64,000 nucleotides of DNA, taken from assembly GCA_964006375.1 (NCBI GenBank), contig OZ023262.1, forward strand, positions 199,540,778 to 199,604,777, given 5' to 3'. This DNA is from Tillus elongatus. Lineage: Eukaryota; Arthropoda; Insecta; Coleoptera; Cleridae. Positions 21,661 through 57,839 of this stretch are shown piece by piece. Below the pieces are notes generated by a model. The model had not been told where the DNA came from. It did no database searches and was given only the letters and a program-made list of their open reading frames with translations. Numbering within the stretch: the first letter of the stretch is position 1; every line of letters begins with the position of its first letter. Position numbers and translations under genes: made by a program.

Positions 21661-21844
21661 CAAATAGGGGAAGCAATGAATTACAGTGGCCAGATTTCGC
21701 AGATCGAAAATAGAAAGTTAAAGTTTGATTTACGCACTAAACCGAAACGTTTTAGCTTAAAACACGATTCCAAGTGGCACTTCCTGTTGCTGTCTTTTAA
21801 CAATTTTGTGTAAATTATTCAAGTCCAACATCAACTTTTATTGA
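21661..21844. other. Unassigned stretch
   Basis: No feature recognised. Confidence 0.3.
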
Positions 21845-22066
<222 letters not shown>

Positions 22067-22159
22067 CCATGATGGCATGGCGAAATCATGTTTTTGACAG
22101 AACGGTAGATCCGATTATAAAGGCGATTTCAAATACCTTATCAAAAGTGCAGAGAAGAG

Positions 22160-22460
22160 CAATTGGCAATGATTAACTAAAAAATGACAGTTAAATACTT
22201 ATTTGATCGAAGTTTGTGAAACTGGGCATAGGTGTATTGTTATAAGCTGATTTTGTTTTAATGTTACACGTTGACCTACTCACATCAAATAGACTTTTCA
22301 AACACGTCATCTGTCATTTTTATTGTATCGTTAAAGAATGTTTTGATCAAAGTACCCTAACATAGCAACTGGATTTTATTTATAGTTGCAATGAATGCAC
22401 ATAAATAAATTCAATTTTTCCTAACCTGGCAATGTCGTTAAAGGTGAAACAGTTGTCGAA
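22160..22460 (+). repeat. Diverged Penelope-end repeat, copy 1
   Basis: CATCTGTCAT, TTTTGATCAAAGTA, TAACATAGCAACTGG, TTTATTTATAGTTG and AATTCAATTTT align in order with 32760-32885, 49930-50010 and the inverted 49240-49370. Those better copies continue a Penelope-like coding tail. Confidence 0.5.
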
Positions 22461-23102
22461 ATGGGAACAAACACTTTTGAAGTCAGAAAAATGTTTCCAT
22501 ATCTGTATTCAGTATTAACCTTTTATATTTTATTATTATATATTTTATTTATTTTCACAAGCTTTATCTGTTTCATAATAGCTCCACATAAATACATTAC
22601 TTTGTGTTGTTTTAATAGAAAACTGTTTATATATTTTTGTAATTTTGGGTAATTGTGATACATCTAAAAACCACGAGTGTCTGTTGTGCCTCAGCATTTC
22701 CTCCAACATTTAAAGTGGAACAAGGCTTTCGTGAAGGTGGTAAGTTTTATATTTATTAGCCTAATCATTTTACAAGCTTAAGGTAGGTACCTATATATTA
22801 TGTTCTAAAAATCCAGTTAAATAAAGATTTTTGTATTACAGTATAAAACTATTTACATTTTTTGCTTAAAATCTAATTGTGATAAAGACATTTAGTAGTT
22901 TAACACACGCACGAGTGTGTGTTGTGCGTTAATATTTTTCGCAATTTACTTCTTCGAATGTCATTTTCAATCTGAGTGCTGGTGAATATCCACATCAATT
23001 TCACTTTCATATTCAAACCCCATTTTAATGTTGTTGCTCAATATAATTCCCTGTCTTATTATTTTTCCTTCATATTAGCAGTCACTGGTAAAGAGTTATT
23101 GG
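22461..23102. other. AT-rich stretch upstream of mRpL1
   Basis: No gene recognised. A plus-strand segment near 22680-22745 ends in AAGGTGGTAAGTTT, which looks like a splice donor, but I found no partner exon. A short GTGTGTG-type imperfect palindrome lies at 22900-22940. Confidence 0.3.
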
Positions 23103-23403
23103 CAGAGAAAAGATCTGAAATAAAGATCAAAAACTCAAAACACACGATCTGAGATTAGATCATCGATCTTAAATTTACGGGCGATCTAAATTATTGGATT
23201 TAAGATCTTGCAGTTTGACCTAGATCAAAAGATCTAGATCGGTCCCAATACTGACAGAGAAAAGATCCGAAATAAAGATCAAAAACTCAAAACATACGAT
23301 CTGAGATTAGATCATCGATCTTAAATTTACGGACGATCTAAATTATTGGATTTAAGATCTTGCGGTTTGACCTAGATCAAAAGATCTAGATCGGTCCCAA
23401 TAC
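23103..23403. repeat. Two tandem ~152-bp units very rich in GATC
   Basis: Copy 1 begins at 23103 and copy 2 at 23255; they differ at only a handful of positions. I count ten GATC sites in the first unit, several in AGATCT or CTAGATC contexts, including the palindrome GATCTAGATC. The pair lies about 500-800 bp upstream of the mRpL1 start codon. Confidence 0.85.
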
Positions 23404-23907
23404 AGCCAGTGTCGATATAGGAAATTAAGTATTTAGCTTTTTAAGATTAAAAAAAAATATCTTGTTTCGTAACTTGATATATACTACTAACATCACCAAT
23501 TACTAATTACATACATGACATTTCAAAATGAAGTTTACCTTGTAGCTTGTAGTAATAAATAATTTACCAAGGAATTATGAATGTAGGTACTGCACTTGAA
23601 GATAACAGTTAGCCAGTACACAATAAAAAGACAAAGAAGTGAAACGACACAAAAGCTAATACAAATGTCAATTGTCAAATGCCAAATGCCAAAAATTTTA
23701 GGTTAGGGTTTGATATCTTAAATTTAACCCTCAACTTTAATCTCATTTTTGGTTATTTAACTGAACTATAAATCAGTTAATTTATAATATTATATGTTTT
23801 TAGGATAAGGAGTAATGTTTTAATTTAGGATATTCTGTCTTCTGTCATTGTTAACCGTTGCTACATAATAGTGGTTGATTGTAGCTCTTCAATACTTGAT
23901 ATCTATA
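23404..23907 (+). promoter_or_regulatory. Probable promoter and 5' leader region of mRpL1
   Basis: This is the sequence directly upstream of the first coding exon. It contains TGTCAATTGTCAAATGCCAA near 23666, a TGACA-rich string of a kind often seen near insect housekeeping gene starts. No TATA box at a convincing place was found and the transcription start cannot be fixed by eye. The role is inferred from position only. Confidence 0.3.
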
Positions 23908-48566
<24,659 letters not shown>

Positions 48567-49086
48567 ACTGTTGTTAATTAGTTACAATAAATTGTATTTG
48601 GATCATTTAATATTTCATTAAATTTGTTTTTATACGAATCTCTACAGTTAGACCACCAGAAGCCAATTATACTCACTTATAAATTCTTTTTAATCAACCC
48701 GCAAAGTAAATAAGGCATAAAGAGAGAAATCAAACCTTGAATCTGATACACAAGTTATTACACAATTTGTAGCATTCCCATTTTGATAATGGAAATCTAC
48801 ATAATTTATTCCTTAATAATAATTCAGTATTAATATTTAATAATAAAAGTTCCAGAAAGTCAAACTTGTTTTAGACCACCTGTGTATAAATTTCACTAAA
48901 AGCCTGACAGACAGTAATTGTTTTTAGTATATTTATTTATTTATCGTATGCCTATTAGACACATTAAAAGAGAGTTTTAAAAAATATAAAACATTACCAG
49001 AATATAGAATACAATGCAACACAAAATAAAATATACAATAGTATAAAACACACTTTAAGAGTACTACATACAGACTTGGAGACTAC
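48567..49086. other. Downstream of mRpL1; 3' LINE-tail-like segment
   Basis: AATAAA at 48586-48591 is the likely poly-A signal of mRpL1. 48930-49085 starts with ATTTATTTATTTATCG and GCCTATTAGACACAT, resembling a minus-strand CR1/Jockey 3' tail, but no coding part is visible. Confidence 0.4.
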
Positions 49087-49755
49087 TTCTCTGGCTTCAC
49101 TGTTGGTTTTTGTAGGTGAAGGACGTAGCCAGCGTGTGAGCTAACTGGAGCAAGTGGCCCTTCGTATTCTGGATGTTCTAGGATGTTCTTCAATGTTTCT
49201 GTGACTATAGTTTCGCTGCTTGACAGCATTTTCATACAGATTAAAATTGAATTAGTACGAAATCATGACAACTACAAATAAATATCTGTTGCTATGTTAT
49301 GATATCATGTTTTGATCAAAAAATGTTATCAAATTGAAAATAAAATGAAACACAGATGACAGATGAGGTTTTCAAAATGTCTATGTGAGGTATGTCAATA
49401 TTCAACATAAAAACTAGAACTAGCCTATAATAACTATGATAACAGTTACAACAATAAAATAACTAAACAATAACAGTATAAAAGCAGTATCTATACAACG
49501 AAAATATCGACATACATCAACTCATTATTTTATTACAACTTTTTTGAAATAATAGTTAAATTTATTTTCTTTGACATAATTAATTAGAAAGAAGAATATC
49601 CAAGAAAGGGGAATTCATTAAATCAGTTTACTCGTTTAACACAAAGTAGTTATTGTCTAGTTTACGTTTGTCATTATAAAAATATAGTGGTTGTATGCGG
49701 TTATTTATTGTAGGTCTATGTTCGGTATCAATAATATGTTTTGCAAATATTTTCG
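49087..49755 (-). repeat. Penelope-like 3' end, copy 3 (inverted arm)
   Basis: Reverse complement of 32355-33060 over almost its full length: coding tail with FLDILLSN, TTGATCAAAACATG region, hammerhead-like motif and the MLSS... short frame. Meets the plus-strand copy at about 49756. Confidence 0.75.
49198..49240 (-). ncRNA. Degenerate hammerhead-like motif, copy 2
   Basis: Keeps GAAAC-TATA-GTC exactly, helix I TCTGT/ACAGA and helix II GCTG/CAGC, but the first core box reads ATGAAAA instead of CTGANGA. Confidence 0.4.
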
Positions 49756-49756
49756 T

Positions 49757-50200
49757 TATATAGAGACTACTTTTATACTGTTATTGTTTAGTTATTTTAT
49801 TGTTGTAACTGTTATCATAGTTATTATAGGCTAGTTCTAGTTTTATGTTAAATATTGACATACATCACATAGACATTTTGAAAGCCTCATCTGTCATCTG
49901 TGTTTCATTTTATTTTCAATTTGATACATTTTTTGATCAAAATATCATATCATAACATAGCAACAGATATTTATTTGTAGTTGTCATGATTTCGTACTAA
50001 TTCAATTTTTATCTGTCTGAGAATGCTGTCAAGCAGCGAAAGTATAGTCACAGAAACGTTGAAGAACATCCTAGAACATCCAGAGTTCGAAGGGCCACTT
50101 GCTCCAGTTAGCTCACGCGCTGGCTACGTCCTTCACCTACAAAAACTAACAGTGAAGCCAGAGAAGTAGTCTCCAAGTCTGTATGTAGTATGGACAAGTT
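49757..50200 (+). repeat. Penelope-like 3' end, copy 4 (direct arm)
   Basis: GAGACTACTTTTATACTG onward matches 32636-33075, ending in the short frame MLSSSESIVTETLKNILEHP and AAGCCAGAGAAGTAG. With 49087-49755 it forms a head-to-head pair. Confidence 0.75.
50012..50054 (+). ncRNA. Degenerate hammerhead-like motif, copy 3
   Basis: Core CTGAGAA, helix II GCTG/CAGC, GAAA intact, helix III pair changed to G-TATA-G, GTC, and helix I TCTGT/ACAGA intact. Confidence 0.4.
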
Positions 50201-50204
50201 TCAC

Positions 50205-53160
50205 CAAGTAAGGGCAACAACAATCAATGAACACTTTAAGAGGTCACAGACGGATATCTAGTCTATTTATGTAATCTATCGACTCCAGGGTCGCTATCAG
50301 GAAGTGTTCGGGTCTACCATTATATGATCGTATGGTACAATCTTCTGTGATATGTTTGATGGTTTGGATTTCTCTGCACTCACACAGATGAGATGGTTGC
50401 TTGCCCCATTTGTGTACATCTGCTATGCTGGGTTCTGATTCTGTTAAGCGTGGACCATGTTTTACGTGGTAAATCGAAACCCGGTGGCTTGTGTGTGATG
50501 CACAGCATGTTATTGTTTTGTTGTGTAGTCCATTCTTGAGTTCACACGGTAAGATTGAACTCACCCTTGCCGTTCTTGTTGGCGGTCGTTTAGACCGGAG
50601 TCGGTTATGGTTGGCATCTTCGATATCCTGATGGATGGGTAAATTTCTATCGTCCATGATCTTTTTATACTCGTTCGTAAGAGCATTTATTCGTCGCAGT
50701 TGAGCGGGTGGGATGTGGCTCAGAACTGGAAGCCATTGCGTCGGAGTTGGTCTGATGACACCAGCAATCATTCTCATGGTGTTATTTAGCTGCACATCAA
50801 TTTTATGTACATGTGGGCTGTTTAGCCAAACTGAAGCGAAGTATTCAGCAGTAGGAAAGACAGGACCCAGCGCAGAGTGGAAGCCAATGCTCCCCAAGTT
50901 GTGCCACACAGTTATTGAATTATGTTGTATCTTGTTTTTAATTTTTTAGCAGTTCTCGATAGATGCTCTCTGAAAGACAGTGTCCTATCAAGGGTTACGC
51001 CCAGATATTTAGGTGTTTTATTGTGGGAAAGTAGGGCGTTTTCAAACTGTATGTTGAGTTCTCTTCTGGGGAGTTTGTTATTTAGGTGAAAACAGGTAAC
51101 TTCTGTTTTGGTGGCATTAGGTTGGAGCCTCCACCTGCGGAAGTATTTTCCCACCACTTTCAGATCTGTCGTTAGGGTCTCCTCTGTCTGTCCAATATAA
51201 CTGATCCTTGTTGCAAGTACCCAGTCATCAGCGTATCCAAACTTTCTTGATCTTGTTTCTGCCATGTCTGCAATATACAGGCTAAACAGGAGTGGGCCAA
51301 GGACCGATCCCTGTGGTAGCCCGTTCTTTAATTTTCTTGGGGAGCTGATGTCGGTTCCTATAGCTACTTGAAACACTCTGTCGTTCAGCATGCTGTCTAT
51401 CAGTCGGGCTGTTAGTTTGCAGCAGATTACACATAGGAGCTTGTATATCATGCCCTCTCTCAACACTGTGTCGTAGGCCGCCAACAAGTCGATAAGCACA
51501 GCTGAAGTTTTAAGTGTTCTTTGAAATCCCGCCTCAATGTAGGTGGTCAGTGACAGGATCTGATCTGCACAGCTTCGTTTAGGCCGAAAGCCTGTGTGTT
51601 CGACTGAAATTTCCTCAAGTATTTTTGTGCTAATTCTGTTATAAATAAGCCGTTCTAGTAGCTTATAGGTCACAGACAGCCGAGCTATTGGTATTTAACT
51701 CTTGGGACTGTCAGCTGGCTTGCCTGGTTTTAATATAGCGATTATCTTCGTTAGTTTAAATTCTTTTGGGATATTGCCAGTTTGTATATCTGTGAAGAAG
51801 TGAGCCATCCAGACTTTTGCGTACTTGCCACAGTTTATTAAGAGTTCAGGGTGGATATTGTCTAACCCTGGAGCTTTTCCGGGCTTGACGTCTTTAAGAG
51901 CATTCGAAACTTTTTCGCAAGTGTAAGGGCGAGAGTGTTCTGTTTCTGTGGTTTGAGCTTTTAAGGTTTTAAGTCCTCGTTTGACTTCAACTGTATATTC
52001 TTTATACTTTGGTGCTTTGGATGTCGCTACTATGTGTGAAGCAACGGCGTTTGTGCTGACAGTTGTATTTTGTCTTTGTGTGGGGGCTCCGCTTCCTAGT
52101 TTCCTTAATAGTGCCCACACTTGTCTGCTCGATGTCTGGAGGTTCAAGCTTTCTACAGATTCTGTCCACTTTTCCCGCCTCGCCGCATCTAGGCTATGAA
52201 GTAGCTCGTCTGCTATTTCTTGATCACCAGTTTCAAGAAAGTTCCGGTACAACTCGTCACTGTCTTGGGACCATACGGAAATGTATTCTTTGTGGTAGTC
52301 TCTTGGTATACACTTTTTGGCACTGCTTATCACGGCGTCAACAAATCTGTTATAGTTTACGGTGGTAGGGGGTAACCAACTCAAACATTTGTCTAGTTCC
52401 AGAGAGAACTTTGTCCAGTCGGCCTTTTTGAAAATCCACCTTGAGCAATGGATAGAGGTAATTAGGGGGATTTGTGTTCCTACCTCTACTACGACTGGGG
52501 GATGCTGGCTGTGCGGGAAATCAGGGAGAACGCTTCGCGAGATTTCTATGGGCTGGCCTCTTATCATTGGAGACAAAACATAGATCAGGATTGTATTCAC
52601 GTTTCCACGCTGCTGATTTAAATGTGAATCGGTCTTTAGCATCAAACAGAGGGGTGAGGTTTTCCTCTTCTGCCCATTTTACTAATGTGTTGCCATTTGG
52701 GTCGCAGTCTCTATACTTCTATTGCTCGTGGTGACTATTGTAATCCCCCACATATATATGGGGGTGTGTTTGGATGACTTGGGCTGGCCAGGGTACAGCT
52801 GGAGGCTTGTAGGTTTTAGAAACGGTGATGCTTCCTATTTTTGTGACAACGTTATGGATTTCGTCGTCAGTGGACGTGGAGACAAGAGAAGCATTTTCTA
52901 TATCTTGTTTAACGTACGTTGCTACACTATATGATGGATTGTACGTAGCTCTTAGCAGGTCATAGCCCAGTATTTTCCCCCTTTTTCGTAGCTGCTCTGC
53001 TGTTTCACAATTGGTTTCCTGTACAGCTTACCTTGTACCGGCTTTTTGAGTAACTTATACTCTCTATATTTAAGTGAAAAATTCGAACAGAGGGTCCCGA
53101 GTTTTCTAGTCAGCAGGTCCTGAGAAGGGCTGTTAGCTTTGTCTGGTAGCATATCTACTC
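50205..53160 (-). pseudogene. Jockey-superfamily LINE: endonuclease end, RT and C-terminal domain, few breaks
   Basis: The N-terminal part, in broken frames at 53160-52700, has KTYKPPAVPWPAQVIQTHPH and HIYVGDYNSHHEQ, the endonuclease aspartate segment. 52645-51695 is open with SRWIFKKADWTKFSLELDKC, VKPGKAPGLDNIHPELL and IIAILKPGKP, then a stop. 51673-50912 is open with HTGFRPKRSCADQ, VLIDLLAAYDTV (lost D at the usual D-L-x-x-A-F/Y-D site is shifted), GLPQGSVLGPLLFSLYIADM, FGYADDWVLA and KYLGVTLDRTLSF. 50909-50244 gives the C-terminal domain with AEYFASVWLNSPHV and CECREIQTIKHITEDC. Three interruptions near 52690, 51690 and 50910. RT chemistry residues look intact. Confidence 0.87.
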
Positions 53161-53899
53161 TTGAAGGTAATGCAGAATGTAAAATGTAAAAATGTGTCTT
53201 ATGGTCAGGAGATCCTAAGATTATCTGACTGCCGGTTTTGCTAGCTCATTTAGCGTTACCCAGGGTGCACGTGTAGAATTCTACTACAGACCCGAACTAG
53301 TTTTTGGTATAGACCTTTTATCATGTTTGAGGACATAGATTTCATTGTGAGAGTGTACTAAAACTTGAACAACTAAAAGACATTTATTAGTTATTACCCT
53401 ATTTATCTTCGAAACTTTTCATCCAACTGAAAGAAGTTGATAGAAACTTAAAAATAACAGCCCTTTCTGTCTTTATAGTGCCAGCACTGTTACATAGAGA
53501 AAAGTTAATCATCAGACCAGAGGGTGGATGATTCTTCATTCCGTTCAGGCTGTTGTTGAAGTAATAATGGTCTTCAAGTCAAGTTTGAAATAATAATTTC
53601 CAGGGTCATCCACTCAGTAAACTCATTTTCTAGTGTTAAAAGTACTTCCTCATGATTGTATAACTATGTAGTTGTTGGTGAACCCAGCATTTTGTTGGAT
53701 ATGTAGTTATTAAGCCCGATGGAATCATTTTTAGAATACCACTGATGCTTAGCTCATGTGGCGACATTTTGACAAGTTTGTAGGCTGATTTCAAGAGTAC
53801 AAGTATTTCGTATGCTGAAATTTTCAATGCTGATAACAGTCTCTGAAGTTTGAACTCTCCGACGTTGATTAATATCTAGAACAAATCATATCCATGGTT
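53161..53899. other. Unassigned stretch between two LINEs
   Basis: No coding, RNA or repeat feature recognised; possibly 5' part of either neighbour. Confidence 0.3.
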
Positions 53900-55275
53900 A
53901 ACCTGCCTTTTTCGGCGAATACTGTTTCACATCAAAAACAGACTCTCTATTTCTCAGCATGGTTTCATTCCAGGGAGATCGACTGTAACGAATTAAGTTG
54001 ACGTTACACAGTTCATTGCGTTCGCTCTTGACCGCTCTTCACAGGTTGATGTTGTGTATACTGATCTATCTAAGGCCTTCGATTATCTAAATTACTCTGT
54101 TTTGATTGACAGGAACAGGGCTATTGGATTCTCCGAGGGCTTGCTTGGCTTATTCAGATCTTACCTGGATGGAAGGAGGCTATTTGTTGAGATTGGGGGC
54201 TTCAAATCTTACACCTATCACATAACTTCGGGAGTGCCGCAGGGTTCCATACTCGGTCCATTACTGTTTAATATATTTATTGACCCAGTTAAACATGTTT
54301 TACATGTTCCTTTTTTAATGTATGCAGATGATATTAAGATTTTCGCAAATATTTCGAGTGTTGATGACTGTTTGCAGCTCCAGAACTGTCTTCAGATCCT
54401 TGATGAATGGTGTTGTCGGAGTGGTCTTTCTATGAATGTTTCCAATTGTTGTGTGATGTCATTTACTCGAAATAAGCACACAGTTACTTTCGGGTACAAT
54501 ATAAGAGGGCTTCCACTTGATCGCCCTGGGACAGTTAAGGACCTTGGAATTATTTTTGATGGTACTCTATCTTTTAAACCACACTATGAGCAGACTGGCA
54601 GTTCCGCTTACAAAACTCTTGGGTTTCTGATAAAAAACAGCAAAAATTTCTCACAGACTGACACCCTCCTCCTTCTCTTTAGTTGTTTGGTTAGGTCCCG
54701 ACTTGAATATGGCTTAGTTGTGTGTGCTCCTACTTATGAGATACATGTGGCAAGTCTAGAATCAGTGCAAAGGAAATTTCTAAAATTTCTCAGCTTTCGT
54801 GAGGATGGTCGATATCTGTCTATTGGTTTTCCTCAGGAAAGTTTACTTCTTCGCTTTAGTCTGCAGAGTCTGTCAATGCGCAGGCACTGCAGTTTCATTA
54901 TATTTTTATACAAACTGGTTAATTCTGTGTTCGACTGCCCTAGTCTGCTTCAGCAACTTAATTTCAATGTGCCTCGTATTGCAGCACGTTTTCCAGGCAC
55001 ATTCTATCTCCCGACTGCTCGTACGCGATTGCTGCGATCGTCTACAATTTACCAGGTGTGCAATGATTACTCTTTACTGCAAGACCGCCTATATATCTTC
55101 TCATGTAATATGTCAGAGATAAAAATGTTTTTCAATGCGATCTAATTTGTGACTCTCTTTTGTATAGTTTGTTTGATTATTATTTGTTATTATGTTTTGT
55201 GTATTGGCCCATCCTTAATTTGGCTTTTAAGCTGTTGGATGGTGTATGAATAAATAAATAAAAAATAAATAAATG
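53900..55275 (+). pseudogene. CR1/Jockey-type LINE, 3' half with catalytic RT domain
   Basis: 53940-54050 reads SQHGFIPGRSTVTN with a stop. From 54054 to 55145 the frame is open: YTDLSKAFDYLNYSVLID, SYLDGRRLFVEIGG, SGVPQGSILGPLLFNIFI, FLMYADDIKIFANI (YADD) and DRPGTVKDLGIIFDGTLSF. The thumb has RSRLEYGLVVCAPTYEIHV and VQRKFLKFLSFRE, and the end is NMSEIKMFFNAI. A 3' UTR ends in (AATA)n at 55248-55275. The upstream endonuclease and ORF1 are absent, so it is 5'-truncated with otherwise good RT motifs. Confidence 0.88.
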
Positions 55276-55689
55276 TGGTCCGCCATCTTAGAGGTAACAA
55301 CCAGATTTCAGATTGCATCTTCAAGCCCAAACACGGAACTGAATCCAGCACATTGGATCACTAAACCTGCTAGATGAATTCAGTACCAGTTTATTTTCTG
55401 GATAACATCTGCATGGCTACTTCATTCTAGTCCAGCGAACTATTCTGGTTCTGCCTGACCCACTCGAGCGAGGTTCAAGGCCTGAAGGAGGTCAATGATT
55501 AGAAGTCCATGTGTGCACCACAGCCCTCATAATAAGGAATTGCAGGCCAGATTTTTATTTCTTTTTGCATAGTCTATCCAAAAAAATTCTTCACCTTTCT
55601 TAATTTTTTAATTGATTCATTAATTTATTAGCGAATGTTTGTTGTGTGACAAATTTTCATGAGAATTATCGAGTTCAATATTATTACAA
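55276..55689 (+). other. Probable upstream part of the next LINE relic, unreadable
   Basis: No stable frame; content becomes recognisable only from about 55690. Confidence 0.25.
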
Positions 55690-56878
55690 TCAATAAAAGC
55701 TTTCACTTTGAATGGAACAGAGATACAATTTTCCAGTGAAGTTAAATATTTAGGGATCTTCTTAGACCAAAACCTGAACTGAAACACACACCTGGAAAAA
55801 ACTCTGAAGAGCCACAATGGTAATCTGGACATGTCGTAGCTATGGAGGCTGGATCCCAGGATGGTATGTTTGGTATACTAAACTGCTTAAACCCATGTTA
55901 ATATATGCATCTATAGGATGGTGTCCAAAAATGGAACAAGCCTCAACACAAAGCAAATTCCAGAAATTGCAGAGGCTGATCTGTCTTGGAATAACAGGAG
56001 CATGGCATCATTCTCTACAGCTTCAATATAGGCAATGCTAAATATTACTTCACTGCAGATTTGCATGAAGAGGGAAGCAGCACTGAGTGTCTTGAGACTA
56101 TGAGACCATTTCAAGCACACCAATTGAAACCAGGAGACTTGGTTGGTTACTTGAAGCTACTGAAAATTATTACATTTGAGGCATTGACCAAACCAACAAA
56201 TCAAATACCAGCTAAACTGAATTTCATAGTTCCGTCCGATGTGGCACTAGGAAAAACTTCCACCAGCTTCCAAGCAGAAATGCTTGCCATAGATCTGTGT
56301 GCACATGAATGCATACAAAGAAGACACACATTCAGGCAGTACTAAAGACTCTGAAGCAAGTGGCTACGGGCAACAAAGTAATCTTGGTGTGGGTACCAGG
56401 GCATCAAGTCATTCAATGAAATGAGGGAGCAGGTAACCTTGCAAAAAGAGCCGTAACAGCACCATTATATGGTCTAGAGCCCTATTGTATACTAACAAAA
56501 AGCCATGTAAGAAATTTACTTGATATTTGGGAGAGGAACGAAATGCTGTCATACTGAGCAGGCAAAATGGTTCTTCAACAGGGAAGTCTGAACTGTTTAT
56601 TGAATTGAACAGGAACGACTTGAGAATAATCACAGGGCACTTCTCAATAAGATATCACTTTATGAAGATGGTTAAGGCGGACAGTGAAAACTGCAGATAC
56701 TGCACTGAAGCAACAGAAACAACGGAACACTTACTATGTGATTGTATGTCTCAGTTCTGCAAAAGGCTCAAATACCTCGGAGGGGTGACCCTAACACCCC
56801 AGGCATTAGGTAAAATAGCCCCCAAGAAGATAGTAGATTATATAAAAAGTCTGAACATTTATGGCAACTATTAGACCA
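55690..56878 (+). pseudogene. RNase H-type LINE relic (same family as 18604-19696)
   Basis: Starts with LNGTEIQFSSEVKYLGIFLD and NTHLEKTLKSHNG, RT thumb text. Then KLLKPMLIYASIGWCPKMEQ, NTKQ, AMLNITSLQICMKREAALS, RNase H-like TSFQAEMLAIDLCAHECIQR and VILVWVPGHQ, and a last open frame (56527-56874) with SELFIELNRNDLRIITGHFS, CRYCTEATETTEHLLCDC and a stop. Many frame changes. Confidence 0.78.
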
Positions 56879-57839
56879 AAAACATCAAAGATCTATTAGG
56901 GTGGCAGCACTGAGAGATAGAGGTGTGCGAAGCTTCGACATTTCGAACCGAAAGCGTACTCGAACCGAACCTTCGGTTTGAAAACATGTTCGCACTAGCA
57001 ATGTTGAAGTAGTTCGAAGTTCGAAATATGTAATTCTTCAAAATAGTTCGAACTTCGTTGCTCAAAAATAATTCGAAATTTAACTTTACAGGCATTGAAT
57101 GTTGCCAAAGCTAGCAAAGTTGCGGCCCCTTTAACTCGGTAGCGGCGCTTTAAACTCGTTATCGGTCTGATTGAGTCGATAGCGTAATTTCAGGCGATTA
57201 CACTCACGCATATTTTTGACAGTAGGTGGGACATATTGAGACAACGGAGCGATTTAGCAACCACATAATTATTTTTCTTATATATCCTAGCCTCCCAACA
57301 CCTTTTTCAGTAACAACACTATAATGGCAGTGTTCGAAGGCGATTGGTAACGTAAACTTTCAGTTTCAATTTGAGGATAATTGCAGATTGCCTTTGGAAA
57401 ACACTGGTTTCAACATGCTTTATTTCACAGTGAGCCAACACAGTTAAATATGCACAATCAGGAGACAGTTTAAACTTGTAAGTGGTTATTTTAAAGCCAT
57501 CATTTGAACTGTCTCAATCTGTTTGCTAAAACTGCCTAGCCAATACCAAACAAGAACATATTTATCATTGAGCTTATTTATAGATCTAGAAATCTAAAAA
57601 AAAATAATTTTTGTTTGTTTTTGTGTTTTTGATTTAACGTTGACCCATCTCCACAACGATCAGCATCGGAAGGCATTTTCACCCAATCAACCTGCAAATT
57701 TGTCGAACCCTTCCTTTTTGTAAAAAGAGTGGGAATCTATTACATATCAAATATTGTATCTTACAATATTCCTAAATTTTGTATTTAAGGAAATGATATA
57801 TGAACACTGAAGAATTTTGGATAGTAGTAGTAGCAGTGG
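56879..57839. other. Non-coding stretch with a TTCGAA-rich cluster
   Basis: 56925-57075 is dense in TTCGAA, CGAAC and TTCGG words beginning AGAGGTGTGCGAAGCTTCGA, like the subterminal repeats of a hAT-type element end. The rest shows nothing recognised. Confidence 0.4.

Noticed and set aside
22680..22755. Possible upstream exon ending in GGTGGTAAGTTT
   Set aside because: No acceptor, partner exon or homology; mRpL1 is already complete from 23908.
23103..23403. CRISPR-like direct repeats
   Set aside because: Only two long contiguous units without spacers, in a eukaryotic context.
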